Below the pieces are notes generated by a model, which saw nothing but the letters and a program-made list of their open reading frames with translations, was not told the DNA's origin and did no database searches. From CAZJLP01 sp964546955 (GTDB lineage: Bacteria > Verrucomicrobiota > Verrucomicrobiia > Opitutales > Opitutaceae): a stretch of DNA of 64,000 nt. Position numbers and translations under genes: made by a program. The DNA lies in the NCBI GenBank assembly GCA_964546955.1, contig CAZJLP010000025.1, positions 1 through 64,000 of the forward strand, read 5' to 3'. This document shows positions 39,378 to 48,510 of this stretch, one piece after another (the first letter of the stretch is position 1; the number at the start of each line of letters is the position of its first letter).

Positions 39378-42300
39378 CTACCCCACCTCAGCCCAGTCCC
39401 CCACCGCGGTCGAATACACCAGCAGCCGCACGCGATGACCCGGGAAAAAGGGAGCCAGACTCGTCCCGTAGGCCGCAAGCTGGGGCCGGTACTCCGCCAC
39501 AAGTCGCTGGAGCACGTCCGCATCCCGCTCTTCCGCGCGCCGGCGATTCGTCTTCCAATCGACAATCCAAAGTTCCCGCCCGTCCGGGTCGTGTAGTGTC
39601 AGATCCACGACGCCGTCGATCCACGCGTTTTCCCGCAGCGGCGCGAACACGGAAAGCTCGGCCAGGCGGCGCCAGCGCGCAGCCGTGAGATCTCTCCAGG
39701 CCGCGCTCTGCCTGAGCCGGCTCGACTCCGCTTCTGCGCGCGGTCTAAACCCGAGCGACTCCGCGGCGGCCAGGGCCGAAGCAAGATAGTTTTCCTCCTC
39801 CTTTGCACCCTGGCTCCAGGGCCAGAACTCCAGCGTCTCGTGCCACCAAAGCCCGTAGTCAATCGCGTCGTCAGCCTCAATCGAAGGCAGCACAACGTCG
39901 AGCGCGCTTTCGTGCCGCGCGCCGCGCACCTGATCCGGCTTTTCCGAAAGCTGATGGGGCAGTATTCGCCCGGGCAGCGGCCCCGCTTCGGCCCGAAACG
40001 GCCGCAATACCTCGGGCACCGTTTGGGCCGAAGGCGCCGGGTCCGCCGGTTCGAGCAGGACTCGTCCATCCAGGCGGGGCAGGGTCTCGAACAAGTCATT
40101 CGAGGCCCACAGCTCGGCGAAGCTCTTGGTCCGCTGGCGGCCTCCAAACTCCGCGTGCCAGGGCACGATGAGATGGCGGCGCACGCGCGTAAACGCCACA
40201 TAAAGCAACCGGACCAATTCGCGAAGCCGCTCGCGTTCGCGGGCCTCGCGCGTCTCCGCCGGAAGGCTCTGCGCATCGAAATAAACCCGGGCCGCCTGCC
40301 CACCTTCCGCCACCAAGCGCAGCCCCGTTTCCGGCGCTTTGCCGATTCCGCGCCAGAGTCCGAGCGGGATTACCACCGGCCACTCGAGTCCTTTGGCCGA
40401 ATGCGCCGTGAGGAGATTGATCGCGTCCTCCTCCGGCTTCCCGGAGGGCCTTCCTTCGTCCAAATGCTGCAGCAATTCACGCAGCCAGCCCCGGGGCGTC
40501 ATTCCTTCCAATCCGAGGGTGGTCGCTTCCGCGAGGAGCCGATCAAGTTCGCCCGCGAGTCCACCGCTCGGATCGAGCCGGCGCGCTTTTTCCTCGAGGC
40601 CGCAGTCGCGCGCCAGGCCGAGAGCGAATTCCCCGAGGATCAGGCCTTCGTCGTCCACCTGCAGCAGCCACGGCCGCAGCGCGGCCAGGGCAGAACGCAA
40701 CGGCTCCGGATGCTCCTCGGGGGTATCCCATCGGAACCCGGACTTGTCTCGCAATTCGTCGGCCAGCAACGAATCGCTCACTGCGAAAATTTCGCGCAGC
40801 ACGCCAAACCATTCGAACGCGTTTTCCGGATCCGCCACGACAGAAAGGAGGCCGGCTAGCCAGGCATAAACCGGGTGATCTCCGTTGCGATTCTTGCGCA
40901 GCAACAAAGCCACCTTCAGTCCCGCGGCTTCGAGCGCCCCCCGGGCGGTCAACAACCAGTCGTTGCGCGGGGCAAGCAGGCAAACCTCACCCCAATCGCG
41001 CGCACCCACCGCCCCCGGTCCGTGCGCCGCGAGGAACAGCGCCAGCTGGCGCGCCTCCTCCTGCTGCCAGCTCTCGACCTTGGACGGGAGCGTAGGCGGC
41101 AGCACAAGAGGAAGGCAATTGATCAGGCCTTCCTCGTTCGCGGGCGACGCCTCCAAGGGCACATAGGCGACCTGGAGCAATGTTCGCGTGACCTCGTCGG
41201 CCGCCGCCAATCCGAGATTGTGCTCTCGATCCGGACCGAACGCCGCCGGAAAGCCGCGGTTGAGCCAGGCGATCACTTGACGCGGAGCGCGAAACGTCAC
41301 TTGAAAAGCGAGCAACTCCCCGCCATCGCCGCGCGCGAACGCCTCCACATAGCGGAGGAAGTTTCGAATATCGGCGCGGCCTCCGTAAATCGCCTGCTGC
41401 CCATCCCCCACCAGACAAAAATGCCCCGGCCGCGGCGGCTCTCCTCCGCCCGTCGGCCACGTGGCGAGCGGCGCCCCCACGGGCCGCGTGATCTCTGCCA
41501 GCACCGCGAATTGATGCGCATCCGTGTCCTGGGCTTCGTCCAGAACGACACGCCAGCCTTCGCCGCGGATCGCATCGAGTACAGCGGGCTGGCGCAGGAC
41601 GCGCAGCGCGGCTTCGACTTGGTCCGCATAGGTCTGAACCCCGCGCTCGAAGCGAAACGCGCGATAGCGCGTCGCGAGCTCGGCCGCCAGCGTCGCCCCC
41701 GCATCGGCCAGCCAAAGTTTCAACGGCGCCATCCACGCCGTCGCGAGTTCGTTCAACCGCGCGGCGCTGCCCGTGCACTCATACGGAGGAAGAAACCCTT
41801 TCTCCTCGCGAAAACGACGGGCCCACGCGCGCGCGCCCTCCTGGCTGATCTCGCAGTTCTTCCGGCCCGCGCCCTTGGGCACGATCTCGAGCAATTGCTG
41901 CAACATCGCGTCCTCCGGCGGCGGCGGCAGCCCGACCGGTCTCCGGTCGAGGAACGTCCGGGCGGTCACGGCGTCGAGGGTGCGCGCAAGTTCGAAAAGA
42001 TTCTCGAGCGGCACGTGGCGGAGAAAAGCGTCGATCTGCTCCGACGTCAGCTCCGCGAACTGCATGCTGTCCTGCTCGAGGAAGGTCTCCCAAAGCGTGC
42101 CATCGTCCTCGGGCACGACGGTGGGATTCAAATTCAGTCCCAAGGTCTGGCCATAACGCTGCGCGAGCAGGAGACAGAAGCTGTGAATCGTGCCGAAGAA
42201 GGCGCGCTCGAGATGGTCGAGCGGAGCAAGCGAGGCAGCCCCCCGCTCCACGAGACGGCGGCTGAGAACGCTCCGCGCGCGCTGGCCCATCTGCGCCGCG

Positions 42301-42497
42301 GCTTTCTTGGTGAACGTGACCACCGCGGTCTTCGGCAGCAGCCGCGCCGCGTCCGCCGACAACGCCATGGCCGCGATCCGTTCGGAAATGGCCGTCGTCT
42401 TGCCCGAGCCGGCGTTTGCGCTCACGGCGAAATTGCGGTCCCACTCGAGGCGAAACCGTTCGCGCGCGACCCCGTCGATCAGTTCAGGCATCGCCAT
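39378..42497 (-). CDS. addA: AddA-like UvrD-family helicase-nuclease
   Basis: 1039 aa from ATG 42497 (or 42491). Walker A NAGSGKTT (about 28-35), SF1 motif Ia TFTKKAAAQMGQRA, motif II VVLDEAQDTDAHQ, motif III LVGDGQQAIYGGRADI, and motifs V/VI NLLTAHSAKGLEWPVVI and RLLYVAFTRVRRHL are present. The C-terminus is a PD-(D/E)xK nuclease (VVDLTLHDPDGRELWIVDWKTN broken over two strands: D...DWK). AddAB resects double-strand breaks to load RecA. Overlaps the addB end by up to 14 bases. Confidence 0.88.
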   Translation of the reverse strand: MAMPELIDGVARERFRLEWDRNFAVSANAGSGKTTAISERIAAMALSADAARLLPKTAVVTFTKKAAAQMGQRARSVLSRRLVERGAASLAPLDHLERAFFGTIHSFCLLLAQRYGQTLGLNLNPTVVPEDDGTLWETFLEQDSMQFAELTSEQIDAFLRHVPLENLFELARTLDAVTARTFLDRRPVGLPPPPEDAMLQQLLEIVPKGAGRKNCEISQEGARAWARRFREEKGFLPPYECTGSAARLNELATAWMAPLKLWLADAGATLAAELATRYRAFRFERGVQTYADQVEAALRVLRQPAVLDAIRGEGWRVVLDEAQDTDAHQFAVLAEITRPVGAPLATWPTGGGEPPRPGHFCLVGDGQQAIYGGRADIRNFLRYVEAFARGDGGELLAFQVTFRAPRQVIAWLNRGFPAAFGPDREHNLGLAAADEVTRTLLQVAYVPLEASPANEEGLINCLPLVLPPTLPSKVESWQQEEARQLALFLAAHGPGAVGARDWGEVCLLAPRNDWLLTARGALEAAGLKVALLLRKNRNGDHPVYAWLAGLLSVVADPENAFEWFGVLREIFAVSDSLLADELRDKSGFRWDTPEEHPEPLRSALAALRPWLLQVDDEGLILGEFALGLARDCGLEEKARRLDPSGGLAGELDRLLAEATTLGLEGMTPRGWLRELLQHLDEGRPSGKPEEDAINLLTAHSAKGLEWPVVIPLGLWRGIGKAPETGLRLVAEGGQAARVYFDAQSLPAETREARERERLRELVRLLYVAFTRVRRHLIVPWHAEFGGRQRTKSFAELWASNDLFETLPRLDGRVLLEPADPAPSAQTVPEVLRPFRAEAGPLPGRILPHQLSEKPDQVRGARHESALDVVLPSIEADDAIDYGLWWHETLEFWPWSQGAKEEENYLASALAAAESLGFRPRAEAESSRLRQSAAWRDLTAARWRRLAELSVFAPLRENAWIDGVVDLTLHDPDGRELWIVDWKTNRRRAEERDADVLQRLVAEYRPQLAAYGTSLAPFFPGHRVRLLVYSTAVGDWAEVG

Positions 42498-45411
42498 CCT
42501 TTCCTTCCGCCTCGTCCGAGCCAAATGTGACCTGAAATTTTTCGGCCAGGATCGCTTCTGCGATCGGCACGCAAGCCAGCGGCCATCCATACGGGTCGGG
42601 CGCGTAGTCGGAACGGTCGGGAGTCAGCGCTCCATAACGGCCGGTCTTTAGTTGTCGCATCACCTGCTCGAGCAAAACCAAGGCGGCGGGAAGCTCTCTC
42701 AAACCGAGGGAAGTCATTCCGCCCGCTTCGGGTTTGACCATCCAGACGTTCCCGTCGACGGCGCCCAGCGACTGCGCGGCCGCGAGGTACACGCCCAGCT
42801 GCAACGACGAGCCGTGCCGCGCCATGCGCTCGACCGAGAGCTGCGCATCGGCGCCGGTTTTGAAATCCACGATATTGACCGTCGCGCCCTCCCACCCCGG
42901 GCGATCGAACAGGGCCAGGTCGACCCGGCCCGAGACCTTCAAACGATCCTTCGCGCTGACTCGGACGTGGGCTCCCGCCGGTAGCTTCAGCTCTGTGGCG
43001 ATGTATCGCCCCGCCGGCAGCGCGAAAACATGTTCGAGCAGCAGCCGGCAAGTGGCGGACAACTCGGCATGAAATGAATCCCAGTACCGGTCCCGCGGCC
43101 AGCGCGCGCGACAACCGGCCAGCGCGGCCTGCAGCCGCTCCCACGCCGGCGCCGCCTGGGGCCTTTCGCCGAACGCTTCTTCCACCGCCGGCGTCCGCAA
43201 CGCGAGGGCCATCATCTGGTGAGCCAAGAGGCCGAGCCCTTTCTTGCGCGTGCGGGCGAGCGGAGTCCAGTCGACCCGCCGCACCTTCAAGACGGCCTCG
43301 AACCACAGTTCCGCCGGGTCCTGCGCGCCGCGCTCGATCAACCGCACCGGCAGCACCTCGGGGCGCAGACGGGGATTCTTGTGCGAAAGAAAAAACTCGT
43401 CGAAAGGCCGCGCCGGATCCCGGCGTCGCCGCCAAAGTTCGAACCAGCGGGCGAAAGCCGGACTTGGGTCGGGGACGTGAGCCGGGCGCCCCGGCCGAGC
43501 CAGCGCCGCGAAAGCCGCCTCGATCGTGGCGTCGGCGCAACGACTCAACATCACGCGTTCGAGCCAGCTATTGGGCGCAAGCTTGATCTCGGGCTCCTCG
43601 TCGTCGTACAGCGCGGCCGAAAAAACGACCTCCTCCCGAGCGTCGCGGGCGAGGGCGGCGTAGCTTTGCCTTTCCAGCCACGCGCGGTGGTCGCTGGTGT
43701 AGAGCCCGAGCGAAAATCGCCCCCGGCGATTGAGCTCTTGTCGATGCGCGTCGGTCAGCCAAGGCGTTGAATCGCGGCGCAGCGGCCAGCGCCCGGCATT
43801 CGCCTCGACGAAGATCAGGTGCGACCACGCCAAGCCCTCCGCTCGCCGGCGGGAGGTCAAGGTAACTCGCGCAAAGGCGGCGCGTCCTCGCGCGGCCAAC
43901 GGCGGGCTCGCGGCCGGGACGAACGACGCGAGGGCGGCGTAGACGACCCGGGCGGGCAGCGCGTGCGCATCGCGCTGGGCGAAAGCGCGCAGGGCTGACC
44001 AGCCGGGGGGCATCGCCACATCGAAACGCGCGGACAAGGCTTCGAACCGGTTCAACGCGTCGGCCAAGGAGAGTTCGGCCGGCCAGGGCGGCAGCAGCGC
44101 GGAGGCGATTCGACCGACTTCGCGATCGAGTTTGTCGTTACTGGCTTCAAGCTGCGTCACGTAAGCCTCGAGCGCGTGAGTCTGTCGGTCGTCGAACAAA
44201 CGTTCACAGACCAGCCGCGCCCCGGCCATCGGCAGCTGAACCTGCCCGACCGCGCGCAACAGGGGCCATAAATCGAGCAGCGCCTCGAGCGTCGCTCCAC
44301 TCTCGTAAAAGCCCACGAGCGATCGCTGGATCTGCGCGTCCAGCGACGGCGTGCCGGCCGATTCCAGCAAGTCCACAAATGGAATTTTCTTCTCGGAGAG
44401 CCGCCGCGCAAGGTGAAGGTGGCTGCCATCGGCGTTCGGAAACACGACGCCGATCTCGGTGGCCCCCGTGGCGAGAAGCTCCGCCACCTCTTTTGCGACC
44501 AGCTCCATTTCGTCTGCCCGCGTGCGTCCGACAATTATCCGCGCGCCCGGCGAAGCGGCCTCGATGGACGAAAGCGGAGCGGCGCGGTGGGCCAAGAGGT
44601 CCGCCGCGGCGTCGCCCGCCCCAGCCGTGGCGTCAGGCGGGAGGACGACCGGCTCGACGCCCAGAAACTTTTCCCACAACGCGACCCAATTCTCGTCGAG
44701 CGCGTCCGGACCGCCGAAGACCGGCTCGGGCAACGCAACCGTGAGAGCGGGGAACCGCCGCGCGAAAGCAGCCACGTTGAAAAACTCTCCCCATATCTCC
44801 GGACCGAGGCCGTAGACGAGCAGGCGTCCACCGATCTGCGGTGCACCTGGGGGAAGCGCGCGCAACGCCGCGGCCTCGCTCTGACGCGCGGCAAAGTCAT
44901 AACCGAGGCGTTCGACCCATTCCGTCAGCTCGCCGAAAACATCGCGCAGGGGCTCGAGAGGGAAGTCTTCCGCTCGGAACCCGCCTTTCAACAAATCGTC
45001 GAAATCGTCGAGCGCGCGCTCCGGATCGCTCTGCAAACTCTTCCAGAATCCCCAGGCGGGTTCGTCCGGCGCGAGTCCGGCCAGCCGGCGTTCGATCGCG
45101 GTGCGCAACCCCAGCAAGAGGAGCTCGCGCCCCAGGACGGGTTTCGCCGCCGTCGCATCGTCCGCCGCGGCCAATGCCAGCCATTTTTTTCGTGCGAGCC
45201 CAGGGGAAAGAAACTCCACACCCAGTAGCGGAATATGTTCCAGCAGGCAGCGCTGCTTCAAACCTTGGGCCTGACCGCGGGTGGGAACGACGACATACCG
45301 TCGCTCCAGCGCGTCCAAGGGGGCCGCAAGCCAGGGAAGGACGACCTCCCGCCAGGCGGCATCCGCCTGCCGAAAGAGGAACAACTGCACGGTGGGAGAA
45401 GACGTCGCCAC
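42484..45411 (-). CDS. addB: AddB-like PD-(D/E)xK nuclease subunit
   Basis: 975 aa. Inactivated helicase-like N-terminal half (YVVVPTRGQAQGLKQR, EVAELLATGATEIGVVF, HLIFVEANAGRWPLRRD) and a C-terminal nuclease with VNIVDFKTGADAQLSVERM (D...DxK of the core). No Walker A is visible, as expected for the non-motor partner. No clear four-cysteine cluster that would mark an iron-sulfur AddB; this looks like the RexB/other-lineage type. It precedes addA in one operon. Confidence 0.82.
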   Translation of the reverse strand: MATSSPTVQLFLFRQADAAWREVVLPWLAAPLDALERRYVVVPTRGQAQGLKQRCLLEHIPLLGVEFLSPGLARKKWLALAAADDATAAKPVLGRELLLLGLRTAIERRLAGLAPDEPAWGFWKSLQSDPERALDDFDDLLKGGFRAEDFPLEPLRDVFGELTEWVERLGYDFAARQSEAAALRALPPGAPQIGGRLLVYGLGPEIWGEFFNVAAFARRFPALTVALPEPVFGGPDALDENWVALWEKFLGVEPVVLPPDATAGAGDAAADLLAHRAAPLSSIEAASPGARIIVGRTRADEMELVAKEVAELLATGATEIGVVFPNADGSHLHLARRLSEKKIPFVDLLESAGTPSLDAQIQRSLVGFYESGATLEALLDLWPLLRAVGQVQLPMAGARLVCERLFDDRQTHALEAYVTQLEASNDKLDREVGRIASALLPPWPAELSLADALNRFEALSARFDVAMPPGWSALRAFAQRDAHALPARVVYAALASFVPAASPPLAARGRAAFARVTLTSRRRAEGLAWSHLIFVEANAGRWPLRRDSTPWLTDAHRQELNRRGRFSLGLYTSDHRAWLERQSYAALARDAREEVVFSAALYDDEEPEIKLAPNSWLERVMLSRCADATIEAAFAALARPGRPAHVPDPSPAFARWFELWRRRRDPARPFDEFFLSHKNPRLRPEVLPVRLIERGAQDPAELWFEAVLKVRRVDWTPLARTRKKGLGLLAHQMMALALRTPAVEEAFGERPQAAPAWERLQAALAGCRARWPRDRYWDSFHAELSATCRLLLEHVFALPAGRYIATELKLPAGAHVRVSAKDRLKVSGRVDLALFDRPGWEGATVNIVDFKTGADAQLSVERMARHGSSLQLGVYLAAAQSLGAVDGNVWMVKPEAGGMTSLGLRELPAALVLLEQVMRQLKTGRYGALTPDRSDYAPDPYGWPLACVPIAEAILAEKFQVTFGSDEAEGKDGDA

Positions 45412-45751
45412 AAGTCCGACGGATCAACGCGCAGGAATTCACCCAGCTCAACTCAAACCTCGCGGCAACGGAGTAATCCGAGGACGCGTTCATGCGCTGC
45501 AGCTCGGCATTTAAACCTCGCCTTTCCGACCACCCCACGGATTGAACAGAGATAACGAGAGAACGAAGGACCGCGCGTTAGCCCCACGACGGTCGCCCAG
45601 CGCGAGCGTGGACTTAAAATTCCGCTCCACAAGCGGCTCTTCGTTTCCTCGTTGTCTTTTGTGAAATGGTTCGGAGGAAGGCCGATTCAGAAGGTGGCTC
45701 TCCGCCTCTGTCATTCGCTATTCGCCCCTGTTTCGGCGTGCGGCCGACAAC
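45412..45751. other. Intergenic region between addB and rpsT
   Basis: About 340 bases. It holds a purine-rich word stretch (GAGATAACGAGAGAACGAAG near 45549) and a facing CTTCGTTTCCTCGTTGTCTT near 45639, a looser version of the arms at 39212-39358. No gene recognised. Confidence 0.5.
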
Positions 45752-45778
45752 AAAAAACCCCGCCGGGCGGGCGGGGTT
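45752..45778 (-). terminator. Terminator of rpsT
   Basis: Minus strand AACCCCGCC / 5-base loop / GGCGGGGTT followed by TTTTG, 25 bases after the rpsT stop. Confidence 0.9.
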
Positions 45779-45802
45779 CTCGGAAATTCAACTCAGGCCG
45801 GC

Positions 45803-46063
45803 TTACTTGGCCAACGCGTACTTGGCGGCGTGCGATTTCGCGCGAGAAGCGGCGTTCTTGTGCACGACCCCCGACTTCGTCGCCTTGTCCATCGCGGACG
45901 TATAAGCGATCGCAGCGGCTTTGGCTTCCTCAGCATTGCCGCCCTTGATCGCGGCTTCCAACTTCTTGTGAAGGGTCTTCAGACGGGTCTTGACCCCTTT
46001 GTTGCGGGCGGTGAAACGCTCAGTCTTACGGGCTGCTTTGATTGCTGACTTGGTATTGGCCAT
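45803..46063 (-). CDS. rpsT: 30S ribosomal protein S20 (bS20)
   Basis: 86 aa, starts MANTKSAIKAARKTERFTAR as in every bS20, then the two long helices and the end SRAKSHAAKYALAK. It binds 16S rRNA early in 30S assembly. Single-gene transcript with its own terminator. Confidence 0.97.
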   Translation of the reverse strand: MANTKSAIKAARKTERFTARNKGVKTRLKTLHKKLEAAIKGGNAEEAKAAAIAYTSAMDKATKSGVVHKNAASRAKSHAAKYALAK

Positions 46064-46246
46064 GACGAATTAAAGTTGGGAAGCTGGGCAAAAACTCAGA
46101 CCCAGCGGGGAGAGTCAAGGGTATTGTCTTTCCGGCCCCGCTGCGGGCTAGGGCCGAAGGGCTCTAAGCCGCTAAGGTCTAAATCCTAGGCTCAATGGCT
46201 CTAACGCAGTTTTCTAGCGTCTGATAACCTTCGCTCGTCAGCTTTT

Positions 46247-46310
46247 GGTAGGGCGAGATTCTAGGGTTGAGCCACTCGCGTCTCACACTCACCCGGGATC
46301 TCGCCCTACT
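46247..46310. repeat. Inverted repeat GTAGGGCGAGAT
   Basis: GTAGGGCGAGAT (46248-46259) and its perfect complement ATCTCGCCCTAC (46298-46309); pairing continues inward with GGGTTGAG / CTCACCC across a bulge. It lies in the 320-base gap between rpsT and rnpB. Not a terminator by T-tract. Confidence 0.6.
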
Positions 46311-46381
46311 GTATGTCCGCGGTGATCGCGATGGCGACGCGCGGCAGGAGACGGAAGCGACCGTATGAGCCGAAAAAATCC

Positions 46382-46901
46382 TTAGTTTCGGGGCCGTAAG
46401 CCGGATTCTGTGGACGAACTCTCGAGGAGCTCGTGCGACCGTCATTTCTCTCGGGCCTCTTGCGAAGCCCGTCCGTCTCAGCCCCGCGAGGAGCTGCGAC
46501 CGGATGCGACATACCCGCGGCTGTTGGGCGGGCCGCCCAGCCGCCTATTTTGTCTTGCACCGGATTGGGTTTTTCGTGCCGCCGTCCTCGCGGACGAGCG
46601 CGGTGGGCTCTTACCCCACCTTTTCACCCTGACCTTGGACCGCCGCCGAAACGGCGATTCCAGGCGGTTTGTTTTCTGTGACACTGTCCGTCACCGTGGG
46701 ATTAACCCGCGGTGCCCCGGCTTGAGCGGAAGCGTGTCCGGGCGGTGGCCTTTCGACCGGCCGCCTCGGCGCGTCAACGTTTCTTGCCGGGAATCCTGCC
46801 CGGTGGTGTCCGGACTTTCCTCTCAGAGTTGCAACGAGCGCGGCGTTACCCGCGCCTTGGGATCAAAGAACTCGGAGCGACGATCTGGCCCCGAAACTAA
46901 G
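46382..46901 (-). ncRNA. rnpB: RNase P RNA (type A)
   Basis: Read on the minus strand. P1 is a 15-bp perfect helix between the 5' end (TTAGTTTCGGGGCC) and the 3' end (GGCCCCGAAACTAA). Diagnostic conserved blocks are in order: GAGGAAAGTCCGGAC, GTGTCACAGAAAACAAACCGCC, GGGTGAAAAGGTGGGGTAAG with AGCCCACCGC, and the 3' ACAGAATCCGGCTTAC. About 520 nt is longer than the common 350-400 nt; the extra length seems to be in the P3/P12-type stems. Ends are set by P1 and are accurate to a few bases. A T-run (GGATTTTTTCGG) follows the 3' end. Confidence 0.95.
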
Positions 46902-47159
46902 GAAGGCTGAGTGTGCCAGAGGAAACCGATTGTGCAAGCGCGACCCGCGCGGGCGGCATGAGAGAGAGCCATGGGCCGCTCGCGGACAGGCCGAGCTTGG
47001 TGGCGCCCGCTCATTCTGGCGAGCGGGTCGGCCCCGGTGCGCCAGCGCAGGGTCTCGCCGCGCGCAAGCACAACGCGCATTCCTCGCCTGGGCGCTGAAC
47101 CGGGATTGACTGCTCCGCCGATCGGCGGGGTAGCCCGGCGAGCCGATCGCAGGTTTGTA
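46902..47159. other. Intergenic region upstream of rnpB
   Basis: About 260 bases between rnpB and the zinc-ribbon gene stop; it must contain the rnpB promoter on the minus strand. GC-rich; no protein and no clear -10 element recognised. Confidence 0.4.
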
Positions 47160-47864
47160 TCAGGACTCCCAGTACACGATGCGGCCGCACTGGTCGCACG
47201 TTCCGAGCTTGTCGCCCTTGCGCGATTGCGACTCCACATCGCTCGAGGCCTTGAGGTGGCAGCCCCCGCATTTGCCGCCCCGGATCGGAACACAGACCGG
47301 CTGGCCCCGCGCGGCGATTCGGTCGTAAAGTCGCAGGGACGGCTCGTCCAGCGGGCGGCGCGCGGCGGCGACTTCCGCCTGGGCGGTTTGAAGCTCCGCC
47401 GCGAGGTTCGTTTCGCGCTCCTTCAGGTTGCGGATGCGCGTTTCGTGTCCCGCGATGTTCTGCTTCAGCAAGGCTTCAGCCGCCAGGAACTTCTTTTTCG
47501 CCTCGTCGATCGAATACATCACACCCAGCTCCTGCTCTTCCAACGTTCCAATTGCGGATTGGGTTGTTTCGATCTCGTGGCCCAGGGCCTGAAATTCGTC
47601 GTTTTTGCGCACGGCCATCTGCTGGGTTTTGTACTTGGCCAATTTCACCTCGGCGGAGCCGATCTCCGTCTCGATCACCTTCTTTTTGGCCTCCAGTTCC
47701 TTCATCTCGTTGCGAGCGACGTCGATGGCGCTTTTTTCAGCCGCGATCTTGGCTTCGACCGCGGCGATTTCGCGCGGCGTCGCTTTCAGCTGAGCCTCGA
47801 GAGCCAGGCGCTTGCTGTCTCGGTCTTGAAGGATCAGGAGGCTTTCGAGAGCAGGGTGACGCAT
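47160..47864 (-). CDS. C4 zinc-ribbon protein with long coiled coil (COG1579)
   Basis: 234 aa. Residues about 10-175 form a continuous coiled coil (KAKIAAEKSAIDVARNEMKE-type heptads; ETTQSAIGTLEEQELGVMY), followed by a zinc ribbon with two Cys pairs (CGGC and CDQC, spacing 22) and VYWES. The protein family is linked by structure to flagellum or RNA-binding roles in various reports; the function here is unknown. It sits directly upstream of rnpB, a neighbourhood seen in several phyla. Confidence 0.85.
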   Translation of the reverse strand: MRHPALESLLILQDRDSKRLALEAQLKATPREIAAVEAKIAAEKSAIDVARNEMKELEAKKKVIETEIGSAEVKLAKYKTQQMAVRKNDEFQALGHEIETTQSAIGTLEEQELGVMYSIDEAKKKFLAAEALLKQNIAGHETRIRNLKERETNLAAELQTAQAEVAAARRPLDEPSLRLYDRIAARGQPVCVPIRGGKCGGCHLKASSDVESQSRKGDKLGTCDQCGRIVYWES

Positions 47865-47941
47865 GGTTTGGCCCAGTCATGGCAAGTCACAGCGGACCGC
47901 TCAAGCCTTAGAATGGGGCACCCTTCCCCATGCGGGGCCGC

Positions 47942-48355
47942 TCAGATGTAGTACATCTCCTCACCCGCCTTGGCCAAAAATTTATCCAAGGTGTACGTCT
48001 TGACCTTCGCCTCCAAGGCCAGGCGAATCTCTTTCCAAATTTGATTTACCCGCTTTCCGGACTGCCCCTCCCCGGCAGTGGTGATCTCGAGCAGGTCGCC
48101 GTCGATCACGCGCACGATGTCGAGCAGGGTGATGTCTTCCGGGGAGCGCGCCAGCGCGTAGCCTCCTTGTTTTCCACGGCGGCTCACGATGAGTCCCCCG
48201 TTGCGCAATTCGCTCAAAATTTGGACCAAATAATTGGCCGGGACCGCCTCGATCTTCGCGAGCTGTTCGATGTGCGCCAAGCCTTCTCCACCGTGCTGGC
48301 GAGCGAGCTGCGCCAGGACTCGGCAGGCATAATCGACTTTGACCGACAACTTCAT
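47942..48355 (-). CDS. Rrf2-family transcriptional regulator
   Basis: 137 aa. Rrf2 winged helix: MKLSVKVDYACRVLAQLA, QLAKIEAVPANYLVQILSELRNGGLI, SRRGKQGGYALARSP. The three-cysteine cluster that ligates [2Fe-2S] in IscR/NsrR is absent; only C11 exists. It may respond to another cue or lack a cofactor. It lies back-to-back with gyrB (155 bases between starts). Confidence 0.9.
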   Translation of the reverse strand: MKLSVKVDYACRVLAQLARQHGGEGLAHIEQLAKIEAVPANYLVQILSELRNGGLIVSRRGKQGGYALARSPEDITLLDIVRVIDGDLLEITTAGEGQSGKRVNQIWKEIRLALEAKVKTYTLDKFLAKAGEEMYYI

Positions 48356-48510
48356 TTTCGGGACGCTAAATTTTAATCTTAGGTTCGCAACCTAAAATAC
48401 TTTTCCTCTCCTCGGAAAAAAGCCCGCTTTTTACGCAAAAAAGGGGTTGTCCGCGCCCCCCTTTTCCGAAATATTTTTACCTTTCCGTTCCTCGACGTTC
48501 CCACTCCGAC

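Noticed and set aside
40875..42530. 551-residue plus-strand frame opposite addA
   Set aside because: Arginine-rich shadow; addA has all SF1 helicase motifs on the other strand.
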